Assembly (NCBI RefSeq): GCF_022829585.1
Contig: NZ_JAKSYC010000230.1
Span: forward strand, 1-64,000
Source: Methylobacterium sp. J-026
GTDB taxonomy: Bacteria; Pseudomonadota; Alphaproteobacteria; Rhizobiales; Beijerinckiaceae
DNA length: 64,000 nt
Direction: 5' to 3'
Shown here: positions 19,123 through 28,910 of the stretch, piece after piece
Position numbering within the stretch: position 1 is the first letter of the stretch
Layout: each line of letters opens with the position of its first letter
Translations under genes and position numbers: made by a program
The notes under the pieces: model-generated
Told to the model about the DNA's origin: nothing
Database searches by the model: none
Seen by the model: only the letters and a program-made list of their open reading frames with translations

Positions 19123-20088
19123 GTGAGGCGCATCCTCGTCACCGGCGCCGCCGGCTTCGTCGGCGGCCACGTCCTGCCGCTCCTGGCGGCGGCGGGGGAT
19201 CGCGTCGCGGGGATCGGCCGGGGGCCGTCCCCCCGCCTGCCGGAGGGCGTGACCTACGAGACCGTCGACCTCCTCGACGACGCCGCCCTCGGCGGCTTCG
19301 TGGACCGGTTCCGGCCGACCGCGATCCTCCACCTGGCCGGCCTCGCCTCGGTGGCGGATTCCGCCAGCGGGCCCGGGCAGACCTGGCGGGTGAACGTCAA
19401 CGGCCTGATGAACCTCGTCGCCGCCGTGGAAGCCGTGCCGGACTGCACGTTCTTCTTCGTCAGCTCCGGCGAAGTCTACGGCAGCGCCTTCCTGGCCGGC
19501 CACGCCCTCACCGAGGCGGCCGAGCCGCTGCCGCGCAACACCTATGCCCGGTCAAAATGGGTCGGCGAGCAGCTCCTGCACGACCTGCTGCCCCGGATCG
19601 GCGTGAAGCTCGTGGTGCTGCGGCCGTTCAACCATATCGGACCCGGCCAGGACGAGCGCTTCGTGGTGGCCTCCTTCGCGGGCCAGATCGCCCGGATCGA
19701 GGCCGGGCTGGTACCGCCCCGCCTCGAAGTCGGCAACCTCTCCTCGCACCGCGACTTCCTGGACGTGGCCGACGTAGCGCAGGCCTATGCCGACCTCATC
19801 GGCCGGGCGGAATCCCTGGCGGATGGCAGCGTGTTCAACATCAGTTCCGGCGCACCGCGGACGATCGCGAGCGTGCTCGAGGACTTGCGCACCCGGGCCC
19901 GCGTGCCCTTCGAGATCCGGATCGCCCCCGAGCGGGTGCGCCCGGCCGAGATCCCGATGGCGGCGGGCGATGCCGGCCGGTTGCGCGCCACCACCGGCTG
20001 GCAGCCGCGGGTCGCGTGGGACGCCGCCCTGAACCGGGTGCTGGACGATGCCCGGGCCCGGCTGGCGGCCGCGCACGGCGCCGGGTGA
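19123..20088 (+). CDS. NAD-dependent sugar-nucleotide epimerase/reductase, Rmd-like
   Basis: A 321-aa extended SDR. It has an N-terminal VTGAAGFVGGHV Rossmann motif, a catalytic SSGEVYG / YARSKWVGE pair (Ser, Tyr-x3-Lys) and RPFNHIGPGQ. The last is typical of GDP-4-dehydro-6-deoxy-D-mannose reductase (Rmd) and related GDP-mannose dehydratase-family enzymes. It would make a GDP-deoxysugar such as GDP-rhamnose if paired with a GDP-mannose 4,6-dehydratase, which is not in this window. The start is GTG at 19123. It lies far from the polysaccharide cluster at 49-64 kb, so its pathway partner is unknown. Confidence 0.8.
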   Translation: MRRILVTGAAGFVGGHVLPLLAAAGDRVAGIGRGPSPRLPEGVTYETVDLLDDAALGGFVDRFRPTAILHLAGLASVADSASGPGQTWRVNVNGLMNLVAAVEAVPDCTFFFVSSGEVYGSAFLAGHALTEAAEPLPRNTYARSKWVGEQLLHDLLPRIGVKLVVLRPFNHIGPGQDERFVVASFAGQIARIEAGLVPPRLEVGNLSSHRDFLDVADVAQAYADLIGRAESLADGSVFNISSGAPRTIASVLEDLRTRARVPFEIRIAPERVRPAEIPMAAGDAGRLRATTGWQPRVAWDAALNRVLDDARARLAAAHGAG

Positions 20089-20103
20089 GGGCGCGCGTCG
20101 CCG

Positions 20104-21306
20104 CTACCGCACCACGCCCTTCGCGGTGAGCGCCGCCCACGCCCCCGCCGGGTCGTCCAGGCACTCCGCCAGGATCTCCGCACTCGAATCCCCCAGGCTC
20201 GGCGGCATCCGGCGGACCGGCAGCCGCCGCCCATCGAGGCGGTAGGGCGGGGCGATCACGTGCGCGTTCCCGGAGCCCTCGACCACGAGCCCGGCCTCCC
20301 GGGCCCGGTCGCAGGTCAGCGCCTCGCGCAGGCCCATCACCTCGCCGCAGGGGATGCCCGCCGCCCGCAGCCGGGCGATCAGCGGCGCGCGTTCCCACGT
20401 GGCGAGTTCGGCCTCCAGGATCGGGATGAAGGCGGCGCGGTTCTTCGAGCGGTCGAGATTGGTGGCGAAGCGCGGATCGGCGACGAGGTCCGGCCGCGCC
20501 AGGACCTGCTCGCAGAAGCGGCGGTACTGGGCGTTGTTGCCCACCGTGATCACCACCGGCCCGTCCCCGGCCTCGAACACCCCGTAGGGCACGATCGACG
20601 GATGGGCGTTGCCGTAGCGGGGCGGGTCAATGCCCCGGGCGAGCGCCTCCAGGCCGTAATAGGAGGTCAGGGCCACGCCGCAATCGAACAGAGCGAGGTC
20701 GATGGTCCGGCCGCGCCCGGTCCGCTCCCGCTGGAACAGGGCCGCGAGCACGGCCTGGGCGGCGTATTGCCCGGTGAACAGGTCGACCGCCGCGACCCCG
20801 AACTTCAGGGGCGCCCCCCCGGCCTCGCCGTTGAGTGCCATCACCCCCGATTCGCCCTGCACCACGAGGTCGTAGCCCGGCCGGCCCGCCTCGGAGCCGG
20901 CCGGGCTGTAGCCTGCGATCGAGCAGTAGATCAGGCCGGGATTCTCGGACGCGAGCGCCGCGTAGCCGAGGCCGAGCTTCTCGGCCCCGCCGGTCTTGAA
21001 GTTCTGGACCAGCACGTCGCTGTCGCGGGCCAGCACCCTGACGATCGCCAGCCCCTCCGGCGTGGCGAGGTCGACCCCGATCGAGCGCTTGTTGCGGTTC
21101 ACGCTGTCGAAATACGAGGTGTTGCCGGGGGTCGTGGTCACCCCCCAGTCGCGGGTGTCGTCGCCGCGCTCCGGATGCTCGACCTTGATCACGTCGGCGC
21201 CGAGATCGCCGAGCACCTGCGCGCACCACGGCCCCGCCAGGACCCGGGACAGGTCGAGGACCCGGATCCCGGCGAGCGGGAGGTCGTGAGCCGGATCAGC
21301 ATCCAT
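20104..21306 (-). CDS. CoA-transferase family III (CaiB/BaiF-like)
   Basis: A 400-aa family III CoA-transferase that moves CoA between carboxylic acids. It has the N-terminal GIRVLDLSRVLAGPWCAQVLGDLGADVIKVE block, the NRNKRSIGVDL motif and the catalytic-region sequence PGYDLVVQGESG, where the Asp is the expected acyl-carrying residue. The ATG at 21306 has GAGGAG about 7 nt upstream; a longer frame to 21390 is less likely. It lies downstream of, and in line with, the IclR gene and the hydratase/monooxygenase genes. It probably activates an acid for the beta-oxidation enzymes encoded divergently. Confidence 0.88.
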   Translation of the reverse strand: MDADPAHDLPLAGIRVLDLSRVLAGPWCAQVLGDLGADVIKVEHPERGDDTRDWGVTTTPGNTSYFDSVNRNKRSIGVDLATPEGLAIVRVLARDSDVLVQNFKTGGAEKLGLGYAALASENPGLIYCSIAGYSPAGSEAGRPGYDLVVQGESGVMALNGEAGGAPLKFGVAAVDLFTGQYAAQAVLAALFQRERTGRGRTIDLALFDCGVALTSYYGLEALARGIDPPRYGNAHPSIVPYGVFEAGDGPVVITVGNNAQYRRFCEQVLARPDLVADPRFATNLDRSKNRAAFIPILEAELATWERAPLIARLRAAGIPCGEVMGLREALTCDRAREAGLVVEGSGNAHVIAPPYRLDGRRLPVRRMPPSLGDSSAEILAECLDDPAGAWAALTAKGVVR

Positions 21307-21352
21307 CGGAGGGCTCCTCGGTGGGGGGTCGCGCATCATGAATGTCCCGAAG

Positions 21353-21382
21353 TCAAAAGGTTTTCGACCCTTTGGGAACCCG
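21353..21382 (+). repeat. Partial copy of the CCCTTTGG hairpin repeat
   Basis: An AAAAGG...CCCTTTGGGAACCC segment between the IclR and CoA-transferase genes. It resembles the first hairpin of the composite repeats at 26365-26506, 30248-30403 and 47509-47633, but lacks the other hairpins. Confidence 0.5.
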
Positions 21383-21393
21383 CTCGTCATGGG

Positions 21394-22212
21394 CTAAGCG
21401 CCCATCACGCCGTCGAGGCTGCGCACGGCGGCGATAAGTTTCGGACGCGCCACCTCCATGAGGAAGCGCGGGTCGGTGATGACCGTCGGGGCGCCGCAAT
21501 TGACCGACATCGGCGGCAGGCCGCCGCCGGGATGGAACCCCACCGCGATGGCGCAGACCGTCTCCTGCCATTCGCCGAACGAGGTGCAGCAGCCGATCTC
21601 CCGGTGCTCGGCCACCGCCCGGTCGAGGCCGGCGCGGAGGGCGGGCCACGCCACCGGGTCGAGGGCCTTCAAGTCCTCGTAGATGCCCACGCGCTCGCGG
21701 TCCGGGCAGATCGCCACGTAGGCCCGGCCCATGGCGCTGCGGGCGAGCGAGATGCGCGAGCCGGTATCGAGGTTGAGGGAGATCGCCGCCGGGCCGCGCT
21801 GGCAGTCGACGTAGCGCATGCTCAGCCGGTCGCGGACCCCGAGCCCCACCGAGGCGTTGGCCGCCTCCGCCACCGCGCGCAGGACCGGCCGGGCGATGCC
21901 GCGCACGTCGAGCCCACCCAGCGCCGCCGAACTGAGGGCGATGGTCGCGGTGCCGAGCCGGTAGCGGCCGAGTTCGGGCATGTGCTGGAGATAGCCGAGT
22001 CTGGTCAGGGTGTAGGTGAGCCGCGACACGGTGGAGCGGGGCAGCCCGCAGGCCTCGGCGATGTCGTGGTTGGCGAGGCTCGTCCGCCCCGGGCCGAAGC
22101 AGGCCAGCACCGCCAGCCCCCGGGCCAGCGCCGTGACGAAGTGGCGGTCCTCCTTCGCCCCCTCGGCACCCGGCCCGGCCGGATCGGGCAGCACCGCCCC
22201 CTCCGCACTCAT
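21394..22212 (-). CDS. IclR-family transcriptional regulator
   Basis: A 272-aa regulator with an N-terminal winged helix-turn-helix (about 25-85; [21 protein letters not shown]) and a C-terminal IclR effector domain (about 95-270; [27 protein letters not shown]). PcaR/PobR-type relatives control aromatic or acyl-acid catabolism. The ATG at 22212 overlaps the hydratase stop (ATGA), placing the gene third in a minus-strand operon. It is a likely controller of the divergent fadJ-like promoter, where two similar palindromes occur (24152-24166 and 24255-24269). Confidence 0.9.
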   Translation of the reverse strand: MSAEGAVLPDPAGPGAEGAKEDRHFVTALARGLAVLACFGPGRTSLANHDIAEACGLPRSTVSRLTYTLTRLGYLQHMPELGRYRLGTATIALSSAALGGLDVRGIARPVLRAVAEAANASVGLGVRDRLSMRYVDCQRGPAAISLNLDTGSRISLARSAMGRAYVAICPDRERVGIYEDLKALDPVAWPALRAGLDRAVAEHREIGCCTSFGEWQETVCAIAVGFHPGGGLPPMSVNCGAPTVITDPRFLMEVARPKLIAAVRSLDGVMGA

Positions 22213-22946
22213 CGGCGCAGGAACGCCGCGAAGGCCGCCTGCGCCTCCGGGCTCCGGCGGAGCGCGTGGAACACCTGCGCCTCCTCGGCCAGCGCGCGGG
22301 CGACGCTGTCGTCGTGGCCCCGGCGCAGGGCCCGCTTGGTCGCGGTGATCGAGGCCGGGGGCAGGGCGGCGAGCGACCGGGCTCTCGCCATCGCGGTGTC
22401 GAGCGCCGCCCCCTCGGGCACCGCGGCGTTGATGAGACCGGCCGACACCGCGTCCTGCGCCGTGAAGGGCTCGCCGAGCAGGAGCAGTTCGGCCGCGCGC
22501 TTCGTGCCCGCCGCGAGGGGAAGCAGGTAGCTCGACCCGCCCTCCGGGCTGAGGCCCAGAGCCGTGAACGGCAGGCGGAACCGGGCGCCGGCCCCGGCAT
22601 AGGCGAGGTCGCAATGCAGCAGCAGGGTCGTGCCGATGCCGACCGCGTGCCCCTCGACGGCCGCGAGCACCGGCTTCGGGCAGGCGCGCAGGGCCTTGAG
22701 GAAGGTCAGGCCGGGGCTGTCGCCGGCGGTCTCGACGTCCTGGAAATCCCTCAGGTCGTTGCCGGCGGTGAAGCAGCCGCCCGCGCCGGTGAGCACCACG
22801 GCGCGCACGGCCTCGTCGCGTCCCGCCGCGTCGAGGGCGGCGGTCAGGCCGGCATAGGCCGCCCGGTCGAGGGCGTTGCGCCGTTCCGGGCGGTCGAGGG
22901 TGACCAGCCGGATCCCGGGCTCCGGATCGGCGACGCGGACGCTCAC
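22209..22946 (-). CDS. Enoyl-CoA hydratase/isomerase family protein
   Basis: A 245-aa crotonase-fold enzyme. It has the oxyanion-hole segments AGNDLRDF (about 63-70) and [20 protein letters not shown], and the [10 protein letters not shown] region. The Glu of PEGG fits the usual catalytic position, while the second Glu position differs, as in many isomerase-type members. It acts on short- or medium-chain acyl-CoAs. The start is GTG at 22946, overlapping the nitronate monooxygenase stop (GTGA). Its stop overlaps the IclR start. Confidence 0.87.
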   Translation of the reverse strand: MSVRVADPEPGIRLVTLDRPERRNALDRAAYAGLTAALDAAGRDEAVRAVVLTGAGGCFTAGNDLRDFQDVETAGDSPGLTFLKALRACPKPVLAAVEGHAVGIGTTLLLHCDLAYAGAGARFRLPFTALGLSPEGGSSYLLPLAAGTKRAAELLLLGEPFTAQDAVSAGLINAAVPEGAALDTAMARARSLAALPPASITATKRALRRGHDDSVARALAEEAQVFHALRRSPEAQAAFAAFLRR

Positions 22947-23959
22947 GGGACGGCCGCGCCGGCATAGTCCCCGGAGAGGCCCGCGAGGCCGGCCCGGGCC
23001 GCCGCGTAGTCCCGGGCGAGCCGGGCCACGAGGTCGGCGGTGGCCGGCGCATCCGCGATGGTGCCGACCCCCTGGCCGGCGCCCCAGACGTCCCGCCACG
23101 CCTTCACGCTGGCGCTGCCGAAATCCATCGCGGTCTTGTCGCGCACCGGCAGCGCCTCGGGATCGAGCCCGGCGGCGCGGATGCTCGGCGTCAGGTAGTT
23201 GCCCGGCACGCCGGTGAAGTACGGAGTGTAGACGATGTCGGCGGCCGCGCTGCCGGCGATCATGTCCTTGTAGGCCGGAACCGCGTTCGCCTCCCGGGTG
23301 GCGATGAAGCGGGTGCCCATATAGGCGAGGTCGGCGCCCATGGCCTGGGCGGCCAGGATCGCCGCGCCCGAGGTGATCGCCCCCGACAGGATCAGCGGCC
23401 CGTCGTAGAAGCGCCGGATCTCGCCCACGAGGGCGAAGGGGCTGAGCGTGCCGGCGTGTCCCCCGGCGCCGGCGCAGACCAGGATCAGCCCGTCGACTCC
23501 GGCCTCCAGGGCCTTCTCCGCGTGTCGGACGGTGGTGACGTCGTGGAACACGACGCCGCCATAGGCATGGACCGGGCGGATCACCGCGTCCGGCGCCCGC
23601 AGGGAGGTGATGATGATCGGCACCCGGTGCCGGACGCAGGCCTCGACGTCCTGCGCGAGGCGGTCGTTCGAGGCGTGGACGATCTGGTTCACCGCGAAGG
23701 GCGCGATCCTTTTCGCGGGGTCCGCCGCCCGGGCTTCGGCGAGGGTGCGGGTGATCCGCGTCAGCCATTCGTCCAGCAGGTCGGCGGGCCGGGCGTTCAG
23801 AGCCGGAAACGACCCGACCACGCCGGACAGGCACTGGGCGATGACCAGATCCGGCCCGGAGACGATGAACATCGGCGCGCAGATCACCGGCAGGGCGAGC
23901 CGGCCGCGCAGCACCTCCGGCAGGCGGGCCCCGGAGACCCGTTCGGGACCGTCGCTCAC
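22943..23959 (-). CDS. Nitronate monooxygenase / 2-nitropropane dioxygenase family flavoprotein
   Basis: A 338-aa FMN-dependent TIM-barrel enzyme. Key segments are [42 protein letters not shown] (phosphate binding), [28 protein letters not shown] and [13 protein letters not shown], typical of class I nitronate monooxygenases and related enoyl reductase-like flavoproteins. Oxidation of alkyl nitronates is the family reaction, but in acyl-CoA operons these proteins may have other substrates. GTG at 23959 is chosen (GGAG about 9 nt upstream); GTG 23968 is possible. First gene of the operon with hydratase and IclR. Confidence 0.86.
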   Translation of the reverse strand: MSDGPERVSGARLPEVLRGRLALPVICAPMFIVSGPDLVIAQCLSGVVGSFPALNARPADLLDEWLTRITRTLAEARAADPAKRIAPFAVNQIVHASNDRLAQDVEACVRHRVPIIITSLRAPDAVIRPVHAYGGVVFHDVTTVRHAEKALEAGVDGLILVCAGAGGHAGTLSPFALVGEIRRFYDGPLILSGAITSGAAILAAQAMGADLAYMGTRFIATREANAVPAYKDMIAGSAAADIVYTPYFTGVPGNYLTPSIRAAGLDPEALPVRDKTAMDFGSASVKAWRDVWGAGQGVGTIADAPATADLVARLARDYAAARAGLAGLSGDYAGAAVP

Positions 23960-24151
23960 CGCCCGCACTCCGCCGCCCCACGGGCGCTTCCGGGTCGCTC
24001 GCCCCGCTCGATGCCGCGCACCGCGATCCTCCCCGTGATTCCCGCGCTCCGCCCGCGACCCCAGCAGCGGTCGTGGCCGAGTCCCAGCCCGCCCAGAGCC
24101 GTTTTGATGGCATGGTCCCCCGGCGGCGGTCAAACGGCAGCCCGAGCGCGC

Positions 24152-24166
24152 TTCTGCAATGCGGAA
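24152..24166. promoter_or_regulatory. Candidate IclR-type operator, site 1
   Basis: TTCTGCAATGCGGAA, a 6-3-6 inverted repeat with one mismatch. It lies in the divergent region between the monooxygenase operon and the fadJ-like gene. It closely resembles site 2 at 24255, 103 bp away (about ten helical turns). IclR-family proteins typically bind palindromes of this size. Confidence 0.5.
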
Positions 24167-24254
24167 CAGGGGCGGTCGCAGTGTCGGCAGCCGGGATCCA
24201 TCCTTGACGCAGACCCTCGCTCGGACCAACATTCCGCCAAATTGCAGACGATCA

Positions 24255-24269
24255 TTCTGCATCGCAGAA
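24255..24269. promoter_or_regulatory. Candidate IclR-type operator, site 2
   Basis: TTCTGCATCGCAGAA, a perfect 6-3-6 palindrome ending 17 nt before the TTG start of the fadJ-like gene. A regulator bound here would block transcription or translation-proximal DNA. It pairs with site 1 at 24152. Confidence 0.55.
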
Positions 24270-24286
24270 CGACAGGGAGGCTCGGC

Positions 24287-26359
24287 TTGGTTCGTCAGGA
24301 GGTCGACGGCGGCGTGGCCGTGCTCACGCTTGCCAATCCACCGGTCAACGCGCTCGGCGCCGCGTTGCGGGCGGCTCTGGACGCGGCCTTGGGCCAGGCC
24401 ATCGCGGACGATTCGGTCCGGGCGATCGTGCTGGCGGCCGCGGGCAAGGTCTTCGTGGGCGGCGCCGACATCACCGAGTTCGGCAAGCCGCCGCAGGCGC
24501 CGAGCCTGCCCGACATCCTGGACCGGCTCGATGCCAGCCCGAAGCCCGTGGTGGCGGCGATCGGCGGCGCGGCGCTGGGCGGCGGCCTGGAGCTGGCGAT
24601 GGCCTGCCACGGCCGCCTCGCGGCGCCCACCGCCACGCTCGGCCTGCCGGAGATCAAGCTCGGGATCATCCCGGGGGCCGGGGGCACGCAGCGCCTGCCC
24701 CGCCTGATCGGGCCCGACGCCGCCTTCCCGATGATGCTCACCGGCGCGCCGGTCTCGGCCGAGAAAGCAGCCGCGCTCGGCATCGTCGATGCCGTGGTGC
24801 TCGGCGACCTCGTGGCGGCGGCCCGGACCCGTGCCCTGGAGATCGCGGATTCGGGCCGGCTTCCGCGGGTGCGCGACCGGTCGGACAAGCTCACGCCGGA
24901 GGCGCGCGAAAAATTCGACGCCCAGGCCGCCGAGGCGGTCAAGCGTGACCCCGACGCCACCAACGTCCACGCCCTGGCCCGGGCCGTGCGCGCCGGCCTG
25001 GAGCAGGGTTTCGACGCCGCCGTGGCGGCCGAGCGGGCCGAGTTCCGGGCCCTGGTGGAGGATCCGCGCTCCAAGGCCCTGCGCTACGCCTTCTTCGCCG
25101 AGCGCGAGGCGGCCCGGGTTCCGGGACTGGCGAAGGACACGCCCCGCCGTCCGATCCACACGGCTGCTGTGATCGGCGCGGGCACGATGGGCGGCGGCAT
25201 CGCCATGTGCTGCGCCAATGCCGGCATCCCCGTCACCGTGATCGAGACCGAGGCCGGCGCCCTGGAGCGCGGCCTCGACCGGGTGAAGGGCCTCTATGCC
25301 GGCTCGGCCAAGCGCGGCTCGATCACCGAGGCCCAGCGGGAGGAGCGGGTCGGCCGGATCACCGGCGCGGTCGGCCTGGAGCACGCGGGCGAGGCCGACA
25401 TCGTCATCGAGGCGGCCTTCGAGGACATGGGCGTCAAGCGCGCGATCTTTTCGAAGCTCGACGGCATCGCCAAGCCTGGGGCGATCCTGGCGACCAACAC
25501 CTCCTACCTCGACGTGAACGCCATCGCGGCGATGACCGGCCGGCCGCAGGACGTGCTCGGCCTGCACTTCTTCAGCCCGGCCAACGTGATGCGCCTCGTG
25601 GAGGTGGTCCGCGCCGAGAGGACCGCCCCGGAGGTGCTCGCCACCGCCCTCGACCTGGGCAAGCGCCTCAACAAGCTGCCGGTGACGGTGGGCGTCTGCT
25701 TCGGCTTCGTTGGCAACCGCATGCTGGAGCGCCGCAGCCGCGCGGGCGAACGCCTGCTGCTGGAGGGCGCGCTGCCCCACGAAGTCGACGCGGCGGTGAC
25801 CGCCTTCGGCTTCCGGATGGGCCCCTTCGCCATGGGCGACCTCGCCGGCCTCGATATCGGCTGGCGCTCGCGCAAGGATTTCGGCGGCCGTGCGCCGATC
25901 GCCGATTCGCTGGCCGGGCAGGGGCGCTACGGCCAGAAGACCGGCCGCGGCTTCTACCTCTACCCGGACGGCGCCCGCACCGGCACCCGCGATCCCGAGG
26001 TGGACGCGCTCATCGAGAAGACCGCCGCCGAGCACGGCATCGCGCGCCGCAGCTTTGATTCGGAAGAAATCGTGGAGCGGCTCATGTACCCGATGGTCAA
26101 CGAGGGCGCCCGGATCCTGGAGGAGGGCATCGCGGCCCGGCCCGGCGACATCGATACGATCTGGATCAACGGCTACAACTGGCCGGCCTGGCGCGGCGGC
26201 CCGATGCACTGGGCCGACACGGTCGGGCTCAAGACCGTCGCCGGGGCGCTGTCCCGGTTCGCGGCCGAGACCGGCGACGACAGCCAGGAGCCGGCGCCGC
26301 TGCTGCGGAGGCTGGCGGACGCAGGCAGCCGCTTCGCCGACTGGAAGGCGACGGCCTGA
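24287..26359 (+). CDS. fadJ: Bifunctional enoyl-CoA hydratase / 3-hydroxyacyl-CoA dehydrogenase
   Basis: A 690-aa multifunctional beta-oxidation enzyme of the peroxisomal/FadJ-like type. Residues about 1-190 are the crotonase domain (GGADITEFG, GGAALGGGLELAMACH, LGIIPGAGGTQRLPR). From about 285 comes the NAD-binding dehydrogenase domain (AAVIGAGTMGGGIAM), with the catalytic HFFSPANVMRLVEVV and VGFVGNRM-type segments and two C-terminal helical domains. It hydrates enoyl-CoA and oxidises 3-hydroxyacyl-CoA with NAD. The start is TTG at 24287, with a strong AGGGAGG site 6 nt upstream; no ATG fits. Thiolase and acyl-CoA dehydrogenase genes follow. The symbol is by function; orthology to E. coli fadJ is not shown. 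Confidence 0.9.
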   Translation: MVRQEVDGGVAVLTLANPPVNALGAALRAALDAALGQAIADDSVRAIVLAAAGKVFVGGADITEFGKPPQAPSLPDILDRLDASPKPVVAAIGGAALGGGLELAMACHGRLAAPTATLGLPEIKLGIIPGAGGTQRLPRLIGPDAAFPMMLTGAPVSAEKAAALGIVDAVVLGDLVAAARTRALEIADSGRLPRVRDRSDKLTPEAREKFDAQAAEAVKRDPDATNVHALARAVRAGLEQGFDAAVAAERAEFRALVEDPRSKALRYAFFAEREAARVPGLAKDTPRRPIHTAAVIGAGTMGGGIAMCCANAGIPVTVIETEAGALERGLDRVKGLYAGSAKRGSITEAQREERVGRITGAVGLEHAGEADIVIEAAFEDMGVKRAIFSKLDGIAKPGAILATNTSYLDVNAIAAMTGRPQDVLGLHFFSPANVMRLVEVVRAERTAPEVLATALDLGKRLNKLPVTVGVCFGFVGNRMLERRSRAGERLLLEGALPHEVDAAVTAFGFRMGPFAMGDLAGLDIGWRSRKDFGGRAPIADSLAGQGRYGQKTGRGFYLYPDGARTGTRDPEVDALIEKTAAEHGIARRSFDSEEIVERLMYPMVNEGARILEEGIAARPGDIDTIWINGYNWPAWRGGPMHWADTVGLKTVAGALSRFAAETGDDSQEPAPLLRRLADAGSRFADWKATA

Positions 26360-26364
26360 TGGCC

Positions 26365-26506
26365 TGTCGGGCCGTGTCCCGGTTTCGAAAGGTCCGGGAC
26401 CTTTCGCGGGTGCAGGGCAGCGCCCTGCTGGCGGCCGAGGCGACATCCGTCGGGGCATCGCCCCGACACCCTACCAAAGGGCGTGACGCCCTTTGGAAAC
26501 CCCGGA
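26365..26506. repeat. Composite multi-hairpin repeat, copy A
   Basis: Several short inverted repeats in tandem: CGAAAGGTC/GACCTTTCG, a GCAGGGC/GCCCTGC hairpin, GTCGGGGC/GCCCCGAC and CCAAAGGGCG/CGCCCTTTGG. The same modules in the opposite order occur at 30248-30403 and 47509-47633. It lies between fadJ and the thiolase within the operon. Confidence 0.75.
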
Positions 26507-26516
26507 GGATTTCGGC

Positions 26517-27701
26517 ATGACCGACGCGGTGATCGTCGCGACCGCCCGCACGCCGATCGGCAAGGCGCATCGCGGCGCGCTGAACCTCACCCGCGGCGCC
26601 GACCTCGCCGCCCACGCCATCCGCGGCGCCCTGGACCGGGCCCGGCTGGAGCCGGAGGCGGTCGAGGAGGTGGTGCTGGGCTGCGGCTATCCGGAGAACG
26701 CCACCGGTGGCAACGTCGCCCGGCACGCCGCCCTGGTGGCGGGGATCCCGGTCGCGTCGGCCGGTGTCACGGTCTCGCGCTTCTGCGCCTCCGGGCTGGA
26801 GGCGATCGCCAGCGCCGCCCGCCGGATCATCCTCGACGGCGTGCCGGTGGCGGTGGCGGGCGGTGTCGAGTCGATCAGCCTCGTCCAGCCGAAGGTCCAG
26901 CGGGAGCTGACCCGCAACGCCTGGTTGGAGGCGCACCTGCCGGCGATCTACATGCCGATGATCGAGACCGCCGACATCGTGGCGGAGCGCTATGGGATCT
27001 CCCGGGAGGCGCAGGATGCCTTCGCGCTTGAGAGCCAGCGCCGCACCGCCGCCGCGCAGGACCGCGGACTGTTCGACGACGAGATCGTGCCGATGTCCGC
27101 CGTGATGGCGGTGACCGACAAGGCCACCGGCGAGACTCGGGAGGTCGAGACCCGGCTCGCCAAGGACGAGGGCAACCGGCCCGATACGACGCTCGAGGGC
27201 TTGGCCAAGCTCAAGCCCGTGCGCGGGGAGGGCGCCTTCGTCACGGCGGGCAATGCCAGCCAGCTCTCGGACGGCGCCTCGGCCAGCGTGCTGATGTCGG
27301 CCGCGGAGGCCGCACGGCGGGGACTGACCCCGCTCGGCACCTTCCGGGGCTTCGCCTCGGCGGGCTGCGGGCCGGACGAGATGGGTATCGGCCCGGTCTT
27401 CGCGGTGCCGCGGCTCCTGGAGCGGCAGGGCCTCAGCGTCGATGACATCGACCTGTGGGAGCTGAACGAGGCCTTCGCGTCGCAATCGGTCTATTGCCGC
27501 GACCGGCTCGGGATCGACCCGGACAAGGTCAACGTCAACGGCGGGGCCATCGCGGTCGGCCACCCGTTCGGCATGTCGGGGGCGCGGCTCGTGGGCCACG
27601 CCCTGCTGGAGGGTCGCCGCCGCGGGGCGCGCTACGCCGTGGTCACCATGTGCGTCGCCGGCGGCCAGGGCTGCGCCGGCCTGTTCGAGATCGGAGGCTG
27701 A
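26517..27701 (+). CDS. Acetyl-CoA acyltransferase (thiolase)
   Basis: A 394-aa degradative-type thiolase that cleaves 3-ketoacyl-CoA with CoA. Three catalytic blocks are present: the nucleophile Cys in [12 protein letters not shown] (about residue 90), the His in [16 protein letters not shown], and the second Cys in [13 protein letters not shown]. The ATG at 26517 has GGAGG about 8 nt upstream. It follows the fadJ-like gene after the repeat and precedes the acyl-CoA dehydrogenase by 2 nt. A substrate length preference cannot be read from sequence. Confidence 0.92.
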   Translation: MTDAVIVATARTPIGKAHRGALNLTRGADLAAHAIRGALDRARLEPEAVEEVVLGCGYPENATGGNVARHAALVAGIPVASAGVTVSRFCASGLEAIASAARRIILDGVPVAVAGGVESISLVQPKVQRELTRNAWLEAHLPAIYMPMIETADIVAERYGISREAQDAFALESQRRTAAAQDRGLFDDEIVPMSAVMAVTDKATGETREVETRLAKDEGNRPDTTLEGLAKLKPVRGEGAFVTAGNASQLSDGASASVLMSAAEAARRGLTPLGTFRGFASAGCGPDEMGIGPVFAVPRLLERQGLSVDDIDLWELNEAFASQSVYCRDRLGIDPDKVNVNGGAIAVGHPFGMSGARLVGHALLEGRRRGARYAVVTMCVAGGQGCAGLFEIGG

Positions 27702-27703
27702 CC

Positions 27704-28900
27704 ATGGATCTCCGCTTCACGCCGGACGAACTCGCGTTCCGCGACGAGGTCCGGACCTTCTGCCGCGAAGAAATCCCGGCGGACATTCGAAAAAAGGTCT
27801 CGGAGGGCCGCAGCCTCACCAAGGACGATTACGTCACGAGCCAGCGGATCCTCAACGCCAAGGGCTGGGCGGTGCCGCATTGGCCGCAGGAATGGGGCGG
27901 CCGGGATTGGACCTCGATCCAGCGCTACATTTATACGGAAGAACTGTTCCAGGCGGCGGTGCCGCTGCCGCAGCAGTTCAACTGCTACATGTTCGGGCCC
28001 GTGCTGGCGACCTTCGGTCAGGACGACCAGAAGGCGCGCTTCCTCCCCCGGGCGGCCAACCTCGACGATTGGTGGTGCCAGGGTTTCTCCGAGCCCGGCG
28101 CCGGCTCGGATCTGGCCTCGCTGAAGACCAAGGCCGTGCGCGACGGCGACCACTACGTCGTCGACGGCCAGAAGACCTGGACCACGCTGGGCCAGCACGC
28201 CGACTGGATTTTCTGTCTGGTCCGCACCGATTTCGAGGCCAAGAAGCAGCGCGGCATCTCTTTTCTTCTGATCGACATGACGACCCCCGGCATCACCGTG
28301 CGCCCGATCCTGACCCTGGAGGGCCGGCACGAGGTCAACGAGGTTTTCTTCGACGCCGTCCGGGTGCCCGTGGAGAACCTCGTGGGCGAGGAGAACCGGG
28401 GCTGGGATTACGCGAAATTCCTGCTCGCCAACGAGCGCACCGGCATCGCCCGGATCGGGCTCACCAAGGAGCGGATCGCCCGGATCAAGCGGCTCGCCCG
28501 GGAGATGCCGGCCGGGCCCGGCACGATGTGGGACGATCCCGCCTTCCGCGCCCGCGTCGCCGAGGTCGAGGTCGAGCTGAAGGCGCTCGAGATCACCCAG
28601 ATGCGGGTGGCGGCCAAGCAGGGCCGGGCGGATTCGGTGGAGCCCGATCCGGCCTCCTCGCTCCTCAAGATCCGCGGCTCGCAGCTCCAGCAGGCGGCGA
28701 CCGAATTGCTGGTCGAACTCGCCGGGCCGTTCGCGCTCGCAGCCCCGGCGCGGGGGGCGGGGGCCAACAACCTGCCCGGCGGCTTCGACTGGGTCGATGC
28801 CGCGGCGCCGAGCTACTTCAACAACCGCAAGGTCTCGATCTACGGCGGCTCGAACGAGATCCAGCACAACGTCATCGCCAAGGGCATTCTGGGGTTGTGA
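27704..28900 (+). CDS. Acyl-CoA dehydrogenase, long form
   Basis: A 398-aa FAD enzyme of the acyl-CoA dehydrogenase family that forms the alpha-beta double bond of acyl-CoA. It has N-terminal helices, the middle FAD-binding blocks GFSEPGAGSDLASLKT and DGQKTWTTLGQHADW, and the C-terminal NERTGIARIG and SIYGGSNEIQHNVIAKGILGL motifs. The CaiA/ACAD-type C-terminus marks the large subunit of a heterodimeric pair. The next gene (29082) encodes a smaller, degenerate partner. ATG at 27704 directly follows the thiolase stop. Confidence 0.9.
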   Translation: MDLRFTPDELAFRDEVRTFCREEIPADIRKKVSEGRSLTKDDYVTSQRILNAKGWAVPHWPQEWGGRDWTSIQRYIYTEELFQAAVPLPQQFNCYMFGPVLATFGQDDQKARFLPRAANLDDWWCQGFSEPGAGSDLASLKTKAVRDGDHYVVDGQKTWTTLGQHADWIFCLVRTDFEAKKQRGISFLLIDMTTPGITVRPILTLEGRHEVNEVFFDAVRVPVENLVGEENRGWDYAKFLLANERTGIARIGLTKERIARIKRLAREMPAGPGTMWDDPAFRARVAEVEVELKALEITQMRVAAKQGRADSVEPDPASSLLKIRGSQLQQAATELLVELAGPFALAAPARGAGANNLPGGFDWVDAAAPSYFNNRKVSIYGGSNEIQHNVIAKGILGL

Positions 28901-28910
28901 GCGGCGGGCC

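Noticed and set aside
23960..26458. Very long minus-strand frame joining the nitronate monooxygenase to upstream sequence
   Set aside because: It runs through the antisense of the FadJ-like gene and has no domains there; the real start is near 23959.
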